Shown: piece by piece, positions 1 to 5,391 of the stretch | How positions within the stretch are numbered: position 1 is the stretch's first letter | How the letters are laid out: each line of letters starts with the position of its first letter | Source: JBMNQH01 sp050944035 | Lineage (GTDB): Bacteria; Bacillota; Clostridia; Oscillospirales; Oscillospiraceae | Direction: 5' to 3' | Assembly: GCA_050944035.1 (NCBI GenBank) | Contig: JBMNQH010000048.1 | Span: 1 to 5,391 of the forward strand | Length of the DNA stretch: 5,391 nt | Made by a program: the position numbers and the translations under genes | The notes under the pieces: generated by a model | Told to the model about the DNA's origin: nothing | What the model saw: the letters and a program-made list of their open reading frames with translations, nothing else | The model's database searches: none

Positions 1-34
1 ATGCCGTTTGACGAAAGATGAAGAAAAATTTTTG

Positions 35-70
35 AAAAAAGTTCTGACCGCCGGTTGTCCCAGCGGCCAG
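35..70 (-). terminator. Intrinsic terminator of the sigma-like gene
   Basis: On the minus strand an 11-bp stem (arms at 70-60 and 54-44, with two G-U wobbles) closes a 5-nt loop (59-55). The spacer AAC and a run of six T (40-35) follow. It begins 17 nt past the stop codon of the sigma-like gene, which is a typical Rho-independent layout. No matching T-run lies on the other side, so it should work for minus-strand transcripts only. The remaining bases 1-34 are AT-rich and I see no gene in them. Confidence 0.88.
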
Positions 71-87
71 AGTGGATGTACTACATA

Positions 88-609
88 TTAGAAGAAGTCA
101 GGATATTCCTTCTCTAACTGTTTCTTGACAGCTTTGATGCGGGACAGGAAGGTTGTACGAGGAATGCCGATGGACTTGGCGATTGCTTCATCGGAAAAGC
201 CCTGCATACGCAGCTTTCCAATATCAGCGGCTTCCGGCATCAGGTCGGCGAGGCGCTTGAACAGCTGCTCCAAAACGATACGGTCAGCTGCCAGTTCAGA
301 AACAGCCACGCTGTCATCAGCGATGGTATCCATCAGAATCAGGTCATCGTCTTCCTCACCAATAGGAGAATCCAGCGATGCGATAACATCAGCGTTGCGA
401 TATTCGCAGGTCAGGCAGTCGGCATCACAGACCCACCATTTATTGCGAGGACAGCAGCAGAGGCCACGGTCCTGAATTCTGTGACGGTAGGTGTCGTGGA
501 AGCGGATGTGTTCCTGATATACTTCTTCGGGTACTTCTTGCCAGCGACGCTGGCTGCGGATGTAGATACGACGGGTGTTGTTTTTACTCTTGTTTTCTTT
601 GTTTGACAT
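88..609 (-). CDS. Small sigma-70 region 4-like HTH protein with Cys cluster (173 aa)
   Basis: This is a probable DNA-binding transcription regulator related to sigma-70 factors. Residues 1-48 are basic and charged. Residues 51-68 hold six cysteines (C51, C52, C53, C61, C65, C68) around an RNKWW segment and look like a small zinc-binding module. Residues 79-100 (SLDSPIGEEDDD...) resemble the segment between sigma regions 3 and 4. Residues 131-167 form a region-4-type helix-turn-helix (FSDEAIAKSIGIPRTTFLSRIK). There is no region 2, so it is unlikely to be a complete sigma factor able to bind core polymerase and melt a promoter by itself. I chose the ATG at 609-607 because GGAGGAA lies 6 nt upstream; the frame is open further upstream but has no ribosome site there. 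From memory, proteins of this layout are common in Firmicutes integrative elements near recombinase genes; no recombinase is visible here. The fold class is fairly sure and the role is inferred. Confidence 0.85.
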   Translation of the reverse strand: MSNKENKSKNNTRRIYIRSQRRWQEVPEEVYQEHIRFHDTYRHRIQDRGLCCCPRNKWWVCDADCLTCEYRNADVIASLDSPIGEEDDDLILMDTIADDSVAVSELAADRIVLEQLFKRLADLMPEAADIGKLRMQGFSDEAIAKSIGIPRTTFLSRIKAVKKQLEKEYPDFF

Positions 610-614
610 AATAA

Positions 615-650
615 GTTCCTCCGTTTGTCGATGTCTCGAAACGGAGGAAC
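615..650 (-). promoter_or_regulatory. Perfect 12-bp hairpin masking the ribosome site of the sigma-like gene
   Basis: GTTCCTCCGTTT on the plus strand (615-626) is repeated as its exact reverse complement at 639-650, with 12 nt between. In the minus-strand mRNA the second arm (626-615) carries AAACGGAGGAAC. This includes the strong GGAGG Shine-Dalgarno, which ends about 6 nt before the ATG. The first arm carries the complementary CCTCC, an imitation of the 16S anti-Shine-Dalgarno. The loop can add a 3-bp CGA/TCG pairing. Folding would hide the ribosome site, so translation may need a factor, ribosome movement or heat to open it. The repeat is directly visible; the control function is inferred. 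As DNA it could also be an operator. Confidence 0.7.
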
Positions 651-695
651 TCTGGTACAGCTGCAAAAAGGCGCAATGAAAGAACCGCAGTCCTG

Positions 696-744
696 ACGGA
701 ATTACTCCGTTCCGGATTGCAGCGGCCTGCTCACAAGGCAGCTG
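696..744 (-). promoter_or_regulatory. Further hairpins in the leader of the sigma-like gene
   Basis: Upstream of the ribosome-site hairpin the minus-strand leader can form two more stems. The first pairs 744-736 with 728-720 (CAGCTGCCT with AGGCCGCTG, 8 of 9 pairs, 7-nt loop). The second pairs ACGGA (710-706) with TCCGT (700-696) around a 5-nt loop, and flanking TCC/GGA and CCGC/GCGG pairs could lengthen it. Together with the 615-650 hairpin this makes a compact three-stem 5' leader. I recognise no known riboswitch class. No convincing promoter could be placed; TAATAAT around 754-748 is the best -10-like string but lacks a good -35. Confidence 0.4.
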
Positions 745-815
745 TTATTATTAAATTGTTCACCATGAATCGTTGAGCTACCGGAGATCAGTCGGTACAA
801 TTGATGATGATTTTG

Positions 816-832
816 GTGAGGAATTACCTCAC
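816..832. repeat. Inverted repeat GTGAGG-AATTA-CCTCAC
   Basis: A perfect 6-bp inverted repeat (816-821 and 827-832) with a 5-nt AT-rich spacer. No T-run follows on either strand at terminator distance, so a small operator or an RNA stem is likelier than a terminator. On the minus strand its core (GAGGTAATTCC) resembles the hairpin at 696-710 (GGAGTAATTCC), which may point to a shared binding protein or be chance. Confidence 0.35.
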
Positions 833-896
833 ACCTATATTGTAGGCAGGAATGGCGAAAAGCACGAGGAAGTGGGATTTCCGGCTACACCGACTC

Positions 897-915
897 AAAA
901 GCCCGTAAAATGGGC
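897..915 (-). terminator. Weak second hairpin behind the operon terminator
   Basis: On the minus strand GCCCA-TTTTA-CGGGC (915-901, 5 pairs with one wobble) is followed by TTTT (900-897). It starts directly after the T-tract of the main terminator. It may be a backup terminator. The stem is short and the T-run modest, so confidence is low. Confidence 0.3.
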
Positions 916-954
916 AAAAAAATAAGACGTCCACGCTTTGATAGCGTGAACGCC
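916..954 (-). terminator. Intrinsic terminator of the hsdS-DUF262-peptidase operon
   Basis: On the minus strand a 12-bp stem (954-943 with 937-926, two G-U wobbles) closes the 5-nt loop ATCAA (942-938) and is followed at once by TTATTTTTTT (925-916). It lies 47 nt past the stop codon of the peptidase-HTH gene. This is a strong Rho-independent terminator and separates the three-gene operon from the sigma-like gene downstream. Confidence 0.9.
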
Positions 955-976
955 TTGAAAATACAGCGATATTAAC

Positions 977-993
977 CGGAAGTGGCACTTCCG
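977..993. repeat. Small palindrome after the peptidase gene
   Basis: CGGAAGT (977-983) and ACTTCCG (987-993) form a perfect 7-bp inverted repeat with a 3-nt loop, 8 nt past the stop codon of the peptidase-HTH gene. On the plus strand AATTATTTTTA follows, so it resembles a terminator for plus-strand transcripts entering from the other side. On the minus strand it is followed only by GTTAATAT and is more likely an mRNA 3'-end stem. Confidence 0.45.
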
Positions 994-1001
994 AATTATT
1001 T

Positions 1002-2936
1002 TTACGGAGCGGTAATTTTATTGCCGTTTTTAGGGAGTTGCTGCGCAATTCCGGCATCTTGGAGCTTCTGATTCCACATTCGGATGTTTTCCATGTGATG
1101 GTTGTTAATCAAATATTGATAAACCAAATTCTCTTCCATAGGAATCATAATTTTATGACCCGCCTTTGAAATAAGGTCATAAGAGAAGGCTGGTTGCAGA
1201 TTCAGTCCGATACACAGCGCAAGGACGCTTGGCAGAGTAGGTTTTGCATCTCGTTTGTTTCTGTAATCCTGAATCATACGAGAGCTAATACCGGTGCGTT
1301 CTTCCATCTTTTCGTTGGTATATCCACGGCGCTTCACATGATAATCCAGTGTGCCACAGAAAGAAGAAGGAATATCAGCGAGAATTTCACTGACACGCTT
1401 GGCCTCCGCCATAATGGTAGACATTTCTTGGGCCCTTTTGAGTACATCTTCATTTCTTCCTTCACGGGGATTGAAGTTGGCTTCTACAAAGCTCTTGGAA
1501 TCAGCATCCCTGCAGAGGAAACAGATTCTGTAATAGGAATCGTCATAATGCTTGCTGACACGGGTTTCACGATTGAAAATCAGACAGCATTCATCTATGT
1601 GCTCCAGAGCGTAGTCTGTTAATTCAGCTTCGGCGTCTTCTTGGATATGCACGTACTTCGGGTCATTGATAACAAACATACCGCCAGCATGAATAAAATG
1701 CCCAGCACGATATTCTTTGGCGAGAGTTTCGTTAAATGTTGACTCGAATATTGCATTATTGCGGTCGATTATGAATGTTTGGTCCTTTTTCAGAGCGCCC
1801 TTCGTAAAAGAAAACGGAGGGTAGTAGTGACCATCTACATAATTGAACACACCGGCAGCTTGTTCGAAACCAAGTTCAATTGCACGGATTTTTGCGGCCA
1901 TAGTGGAAACTTTGAAGAAGTCCGCAAACTCACTAATGGCCAATTGCATAATCTCTGCTCTGCGGGTGGTCGGGAAGGCATGCGTCAAACTGATTAAAAT
2001 CTCATTTAACTTCATGCGGCCTGTACGAGCAGGAATAAGAATCTTAGGCGCAATAGCGCTTGCCTGCCATTCCATCCATTCCAGTTCGTTTGACAGCTCG
2101 TCCTTGCCCTTTTTGTATTGCTCCACCACTTTGCACGAGATGGATGTGAGTTCGGGATTTATCAATTTCTGGAGCTCGAAGAATTTATAGTGCTTATCCC
2201 AATGGACGCATTCATGGATAATAGTGTTGTGCGTACAGCCAATATTCCGCATAAAGAATGAATCCGGACTTACCAGAATAGTGCCTTCCTCAATTTCTGC
2301 AGAAATAATTTCAACGCTGTTGTGATTTTTGTAAATGTCCACTGTTGCGCTATTGAAATAGGTTCGTCCAAAAATCCCATCCGGGAGAGGAGCAGGATAT
2401 ACAGTAAGACACATAGCTTCGAGAACTTCTTTAATCGGAAGAGGCATTGGAGTTTCCAACGCACGTGGACAGTATTTCTTTAAAAACTTCTCTGCATGGA
2501 GGTCGAGATCTTTGGCATATACATAAGGCACCAAGAATTTGGTAAGTGCATCTTCCTTGCTGAAACACTCCTTGGTGTAATCTTCCACAGAAGTAATGGT
2601 AACCATAGTAAGTCCACCACGCAGAATGCCCGTGAAAGATACGGCAAACCATGCGCTGGTCATATCTTCCTCATAATCACGGCGGGTCTTGCCTTTTACG
2701 ACAATATCGGCTTGGACCGCAGCACGAAACAGGATACGGTCATCTTCGGTTTCCTTAAAGGTCACGCCCATAACATGGATATCATCAAGAGCCACATAGC
2801 TCGGATCGGGGACAAGACCAGTATGTAAGTTTAGTCTGCCCTTATTCTGATACACATACGTTTTCAGGCGGTTGAACATCATGTCGTAATATTCATCTTC
2901 CAGATATCCTGCGAAAGTTTTATCCTTATGTGCCAG
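1002..2936 (-). CDS. ImmA/IrrE-family zinc peptidase with C-terminal XRE-like HTH (644 aa)
   Basis: A probable cytoplasmic metallopeptidase with DNA-binding ability. Residues 1 to about 165 match nothing I recognise. From about residue 168 a typical ImmA/IrrE N-lobe begins. HECVH (241-245) gives two zinc-binding His and the catalytic Glu. E289 in EWQASAIAPKILIP matches the family pattern E..A..FA..LL.P and is the likely third ligand. Residues 450-475 hold CC-x20-CxxC, a possible second metal site. Residues 528-591 read as an XRE-type helix-turn-helix (NEKMEERTGISSRMIQDYRN), followed by a 50-residue tail. Relatives such as ImmA of ICEBs1 cut a repressor, and IrrE of Deinococcus cuts DdrO after DNA damage; those proteins are much shorter. 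The start is placed at CTG 2936-2934 because AAGGAGGG lies at normal spacing. An in-frame TTG at 2963-2961 lacks a ribosome site and would overlap the upstream gene. The gene is last in the operon, 16 nt after the DUF262 gene. The true substrate is unknown. Confidence 0.88.
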   Translation of the reverse strand: MAHKDKTFAGYLEDEYYDMMFNRLKTYVYQNKGRLNLHTGLVPDPSYVALDDIHVMGVTFKETEDDRILFRAAVQADIVVKGKTRRDYEEDMTSAWFAVSFTGILRGGLTMVTITSVEDYTKECFSKEDALTKFLVPYVYAKDLDLHAEKFLKKYCPRALETPMPLPIKEVLEAMCLTVYPAPLPDGIFGRTYFNSATVDIYKNHNSVEIISAEIEEGTILVSPDSFFMRNIGCTHNTIIHECVHWDKHYKFFELQKLINPELTSISCKVVEQYKKGKDELSNELEWMEWQASAIAPKILIPARTGRMKLNEILISLTHAFPTTRRAEIMQLAISEFADFFKVSTMAAKIRAIELGFEQAAGVFNYVDGHYYPPFSFTKGALKKDQTFIIDRNNAIFESTFNETLAKEYRAGHFIHAGGMFVINDPKYVHIQEDAEAELTDYALEHIDECCLIFNRETRVSKHYDDSYYRICFLCRDADSKSFVEANFNPREGRNEDVLKRAQEMSTIMAEAKRVSEILADIPSSFCGTLDYHVKRRGYTNEKMEERTGISSRMIQDYRNKRDAKPTLPSVLALCIGLNLQPAFSYDLISKAGHKIMIPMEENLVYQYLINNHHMENIRMWNQKLQDAGIAQQLPKNGNKITAP

Positions 2937-2942
2937 AGTAAT

Positions 2943-2950
2943 CCCTCCTT
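2943..2950 (-). promoter_or_regulatory. Strong Shine-Dalgarno that sets a CTG start
   Basis: AAGGAGGG on the minus strand (2950-2943) lies just past the stop codon of the DUF262 gene. The only plausible in-frame start at suitable distance is CTG at 2936-2934, 6-7 nt away. The first in-frame ATGs come about 18 codons later and have no comparable site. Confidence 0.65.
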
Positions 2951-2952
2951 TA

Positions 2953-4776
2953 TTACAGCGCAAACATGGTCATGATTTCCGTAACCATGCGGTCTGTACG
3001 AGCCTTAATAATATCTACGGTCCATTCATCCTTATCGCAAACATCATCGTTCAGGTTGAGTCCGTTACGATATCCAATGTACTGACCATTTGCATCTTTA
3101 CGTTCTTTTTTCTCAGCAAACGCCTTGTTGCTGAGGGTACTGTTATAGCCGGTAATGGTGAGATTGCCAAAGGTGTGTACATACAATGACTGATATTCCT
3201 TGGCTTTATCACGGTCACCGCCAGCAATCATATCTACCCATTCATCTGGGATGTTGGAGCCCTGTGGGAAGATATGCTCAATAGACCAGACATACTGGTT
3301 GCTGTTGGTCTTGCGCCACAGGTCTTTTTCGTTTTCTACAGTCATACTACGTTTGGCCATCATGCAAAGGATGAAGCGAGTAGCGCCGCTGTTGTCGTCG
3401 TAAACTGGACCACGGAGCTTCTCTTCGAACACTTCATCGGAAGCGGAACTACGAATCAGCATATTGCGCAGATTGTCATAGATGGCAGCACCAGTATATC
3501 CGTTCTGTTCAATTTCTTCGATGTAGGACATGAACATGCGAGCAAGGTCACGGGTCGGAGGCGTGTCGGTCAAATTACGGCGGACAAAGAAGTTCACCAG
3601 TAATCTGCAAACCTTCACAATATCCGGTTCGCTGATTCCGAGGGATTCGCTGTTCTTAATCAAATACATCAGAAGCAGATAGGACGGAGCACCCTGAACA
3701 CGCTGCAGGTCTTGATAGCTGTCACGCTGGGCCGGAGTAAGGCCATCGGTCTTATTCAGGATGATGCCAGCATAAATTGCAGCATTTTCGGAAAGCTCAT
3801 CCAATGCGCCAACAGGGTCTTTTGTAATCAACTTTTCATAAATATCCAGCATTGTGGAACGGGTAGCAATCGTTCCGAGCGGATATTGACGGTCACCTTT
3901 GATAAACGGCGCATTCAGGCTCTTTCTGAAAGCGTTATAGTTCTGACGGAAGAAACGCTCCTGTTCGGAGTATTCTTCACCAAGGTTACCGAGGATTTCA
4001 GTCCAACGGGTAAAGTAATAATCCAGATTTCCATCGCCGCTTACATCCAGTCGGGCCAGCAGCAGGTTTTTGATAAGATCTACGGAAGTCAACGGAGTGC
4101 CTCTGTTGTTGAGAGATTCAAACAGGGTGTAGGCATCAGCGTGGTTGGAGACCTCAATCATAACCAAAATGGCAGAGTTCACCTTATCCAGAATTCTGAA
4201 CATGCCAGAAACTTTGTCAGCGGACTCCTCCAGTGTTGCGTTAATGCGCTTCAGGAAGTAATTATAAGCCTTCACGATACGGCGCAGACCTGCGAAGTTC
4301 GGCATTGGACGCTTCGGAATGATACCAATTTTAGCCAACAGGCCGAGGTAGTCATCACGATTGTTACCCTGCACCTGCGGAACCACACGAATATCAGACT
4401 GTGTTTTCTTCAGCACAATCTTTCGCTTGAGCTGCAGAATATCGGACTGCTGGTCCTCGTCCAATAACTCTTTATGGTTGTTCAGCGTGGTGTAAAGAGC
4501 AGAGAGGAAGAGACTCAGCGTTGTGAGTCTTTGCTGGCCATCAACAACTTCAAATTTCGGCCCATTGATAGAGTCCGTAGCAGTATTGATGCAGATAATG
4601 GAGCCGAGGAAATAACCGTCATCATTTTCGATGAGGTCGTCAAACAAGGCTTCCCATTCTCTGGAGCCCCACGTGTATTCACGCTGGTATTTAGGGATTT
4701 CAAAAATCACCTTGGAATCCGGGTCAAAGACCTGTGATACCGGATATTTGTTGACATTGATGTTGTTAATATTCAT
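2953..4776 (-). CDS. DUF262-DUF1524 (GmrSD-type) restriction-like nuclease (607 aa)
   Basis: A probable NTP-dependent DNA nuclease of phage defence, acting in the cytoplasm. The N-terminal DUF262 domain shows IPKYQREYTW (27-36), FLGSI (56-60) and the hallmark DGQQR (79-83), the ParB/Srx-like NTP-binding and hydrolysis site. A later conserved segment is SLNNRGTPLTSVDLIKN (221-237). The C-terminal DUF1524 domain, an HNH-like nuclease, shows IEHIFPQ (499-505, H501 likely catalytic), FGNLTI (536-541) and N545/LSNK (548-551). All key residues are present and the length fits a fused GmrS-GmrD protein, so it looks intact. GmrSD of E. coli cuts glucosylated hydroxymethylcytosine phage DNA; substrates of other members are mostly unknown. 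It begins 20 nt after hsdS; the ribosome site (AAAGG at 4794-4790) is 13 nt from the ATG, which is longer than ideal, and a stop codon two codons upstream excludes an earlier start. Position between hsdS and a peptidase gene suggests an accessory of a type I system. Confidence 0.93.
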   Translation of the reverse strand: MNINNINVNKYPVSQVFDPDSKVIFEIPKYQREYTWGSREWEALFDDLIENDDGYFLGSIICINTATDSINGPKFEVVDGQQRLTTLSLFLSALYTTLNNHKELLDEDQQSDILQLKRKIVLKKTQSDIRVVPQVQGNNRDDYLGLLAKIGIIPKRPMPNFAGLRRIVKAYNYFLKRINATLEESADKVSGMFRILDKVNSAILVMIEVSNHADAYTLFESLNNRGTPLTSVDLIKNLLLARLDVSGDGNLDYYFTRWTEILGNLGEEYSEQERFFRQNYNAFRKSLNAPFIKGDRQYPLGTIATRSTMLDIYEKLITKDPVGALDELSENAAIYAGIILNKTDGLTPAQRDSYQDLQRVQGAPSYLLLMYLIKNSESLGISEPDIVKVCRLLVNFFVRRNLTDTPPTRDLARMFMSYIEEIEQNGYTGAAIYDNLRNMLIRSSASDEVFEEKLRGPVYDDNSGATRFILCMMAKRSMTVENEKDLWRKTNSNQYVWSIEHIFPQGSNIPDEWVDMIAGGDRDKAKEYQSLYVHTFGNLTITGYNSTLSNKAFAEKKERKDANGQYIGYRNGLNLNDDVCDKDEWTVDIIKARTDRMVTEIMTMFAL

Positions 4777-4796
4777 ACGTCACGGTCATCCTTTCG

Positions 4797-5391
4797 TTAG
4801 TGGTTTCTATTGTTAAGCCTCATCAGGTTTGAGGCTAATAATTTTGATTTATCGCTCTGCCGGACGAATGCCGCAAATCTCTCTTGCTGCTCGAAAGGCG
4901 GCACATTAATCCACAGCTTCAGCAGGTCTTCCTTAGTCGTACTTGGTAACGTAGAAGCCTTATTGAGTTTCTTGAAATCCAGCTGTTTGCAATACCAGAA
5001 CAGGTATAGATAATGCAACACGCCTTGATTTGGGACCACACCGAAGGCAGTATCCACATTCCAGAACTTCTCGGTAACTACAAAGGGCTTATCTATCGTT
5101 CCTTTACGTCCAACAACAACAGTATTTTCCGGGCAAAGATATTCTGTTGCTCTACCCATAAGCCCACCAGAGCCATATACTGGATAAGGACCAGACGGAT
5201 CTGATATAGGCTTGTGGTTCCGCCCGTTAATGATTCGTAAGACCTCATTCCACTGTTTCCTTGGGAACCGTCCTTCTGAATCTATGGAACCGAACTGCTC
5301 CATAAATTGAGATTTCACCAGTTCGTCCGTAGCAGCAATCAGCTTCTGGTAGGACTTTTTAGTTTCATCCATAGCCCAGAGCAGTGTAGCC
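4797..5391 (-). CDS. hsdS: Type I restriction-modification specificity subunit, 3' part (HsdS)
   Basis: This subunit selects the DNA target of a type I restriction-modification complex by binding HsdM and recognising half-sites through two target-recognition domains. Only the C-terminal 198 codons are in the window. The frame is open through base 5391 (ATLLWA precedes MDETKK), so the Met at 5372-5370 is internal. Using that Met as residue 1, residues 1-29 (KLIAATDELVKSQFMEQFG) are the central conserved helix that spaces the two domains. Residues 40-160 are the second recognition domain, with PYPVYGSGGLMGR, VVVGRKGTI, FWNVDTAFGV and LPSTTKEDL, followed by VPPFEQQERFAAFV leading into the C-terminal helix. 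That helix is short (DKSKLLASNLMRLNNRNH, then stop), roughly a turn or more below what I expect, so the last helix may be trimmed. hsdM and hsdR are expected upstream, outside the window. It is the first visible gene of the operon. Confidence 0.93.
   Translation of the reverse strand, partial: ATLLWAMDETKKSYQKLIAATDELVKSQFMEQFGSIDSEGRFPRKQWNEVLRIINGRNHKPISDPSGPYPVYGSGGLMGRATEYLCPENTVVVGRKGTIDKPFVVTEKFWNVDTAFGVVPNQGVLHYLYLFWYCKQLDFKKLNKASTLPSTTKEDLLKLWINVPPFEQQERFAAFVRQSDKSKLLASNLMRLNNRNH

Larger units (their letters stand above)
868..993. repeat. Imperfect 16-bp direct repeat flanking the operon terminator
   Basis: The 16-mers at 868-883 (GGAAGTGGGATTTCCG) and 978-993 (GGAAGTGGCACTTCCG) match at 14 of 16 positions and lie 110 bp apart in the same orientation. 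The segment between them carries the operon terminator and a second small hairpin. The 978-993 copy is nearly palindromic: CGGAAGT at 977-983, loop GGC, ACTTCCG at 987-993. The 868-883 copy has lost part of that symmetry. They could be duplicated terminator or operator units, or a scar of insertion; the sequence does not decide. Confidence 0.4.

Noticed and set aside
125..475. 116-codon plus-strand reading frame rich in Ser/Arg
   Set aside because: It is opposite the sigma-like gene and its low-complexity composition is that of an antisense frame.
610..666. N-terminal extension of the sigma-like protein from a TTG at 666-664
   Set aside because: No ribosome site precedes the TTG, while GGAGGAA stands at ideal distance from the ATG at 609-607. 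The extension would encode the regulatory hairpin.
731..766. 11-residue leader peptide frame (ATG at 766-764, TGA at 733-731) ending inside the first leader hairpin
   Set aside because: Attractive as an attenuation leader, but no Shine-Dalgarno lies before the ATG and the peptide has no telling composition.
824..1057. 77-codon minus-strand reading frame across the end of the peptidase gene and its terminator
   Set aside because: It overlaps the peptidase gene in another frame, runs through the terminator stem, has no ribosome site and no recognisable domain.
1194..1622. 142-codon plus-strand reading frame
   Set aside because: It is opposite the peptidase-HTH gene, with no ribosome site or family signature.
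3712..4467. 251-codon plus-strand reading frame
   Set aside because: It lies wholly opposite the well-supported DUF262-DUF1524 gene, and its translation shows no coherent motifs. It is an antisense shadow.
4766..4789. Seven-codon frame (ATG at 4789-4787) overlapping the start of the DUF262 gene
   Set aside because: The AAAGG ribosome site abuts this ATG with no spacing, so initiation there is unlikely. It is more likely chance within the intergenic gap.
1..5391. CRISPR array, tRNA or rRNA genes, insertion-sequence ends
   Set aside because: No regularly spaced repeats, tRNA-like cloverleaf, rRNA sequence or transposase was seen in either strand.

Overview
The window reads as one piece of accessory DNA from a low-to-mid GC Gram-positive bacterium, most likely a gut Clostridia/Firmicutes-type organism. 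The reasons are strong GGAGG-type ribosome sites, U-tract intrinsic terminators, and protein families typical of such genomes: a cysteine-rich sigma-like HTH protein, a DUF262/DUF1524 protein and an ImmA/IrrE peptidase. No species can be named from the sequence alone. Every supported gene lies on the minus strand, so transcription runs from high to low coordinates.

Layout in transcription order: (1) 5391-4797, the 3' part of a type I restriction-modification specificity subunit (HsdS), cut by the window edge. It contains the middle of the central conserved helix, the second target-recognition domain and a short C-terminal helix. (2) 4776-2953, a complete DUF262-DUF1524 protein of the GmrSD type, with an N-terminal DGQQR nucleotide-binding/hydrolysis motif and a C-terminal HNH-like nuclease. 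(3) 2936-1002, a large protein with an ImmA/IrrE zinc-peptidase core (HExxH plus a downstream Glu), a cysteine pair/CxxC cluster and a C-terminal XRE-like HTH. It probably starts at a CTG codon behind a very strong Shine-Dalgarno sequence. These three genes are separated by only 20 and 16 nt and end at a strong intrinsic terminator (954-916). They look like the distal part of one defence operon whose hsdM/hsdR genes would lie beyond 5391.

(4) 1001-610 is a 392-nt non-coding stretch holding the operon terminator, several further inverted repeats, an imperfect 16-bp direct repeat and a structured leader. (5) 609-88 encodes a small sigma-70 region-3/4-like protein with a six-cysteine cluster and no region 2. 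As I recall the family, it accompanies integrative elements of Firmicutes. Its ribosome site sits inside one arm of a perfect 12-bp inverted repeat, so a hairpin in the mRNA would mask it. The gene ends at a strong terminator (70-35).

Working model (inference): HsdS gives DNA specificity to a type I system. The DUF262-DUF1524 protein adds a second, NTP-dependent nuclease activity. The peptidase-HTH protein may sense damage or phage attack and cut a protein target or regulate expression. The sigma-like gene belongs to a separate transcription unit, probably part of the mobile element that carries this cargo.
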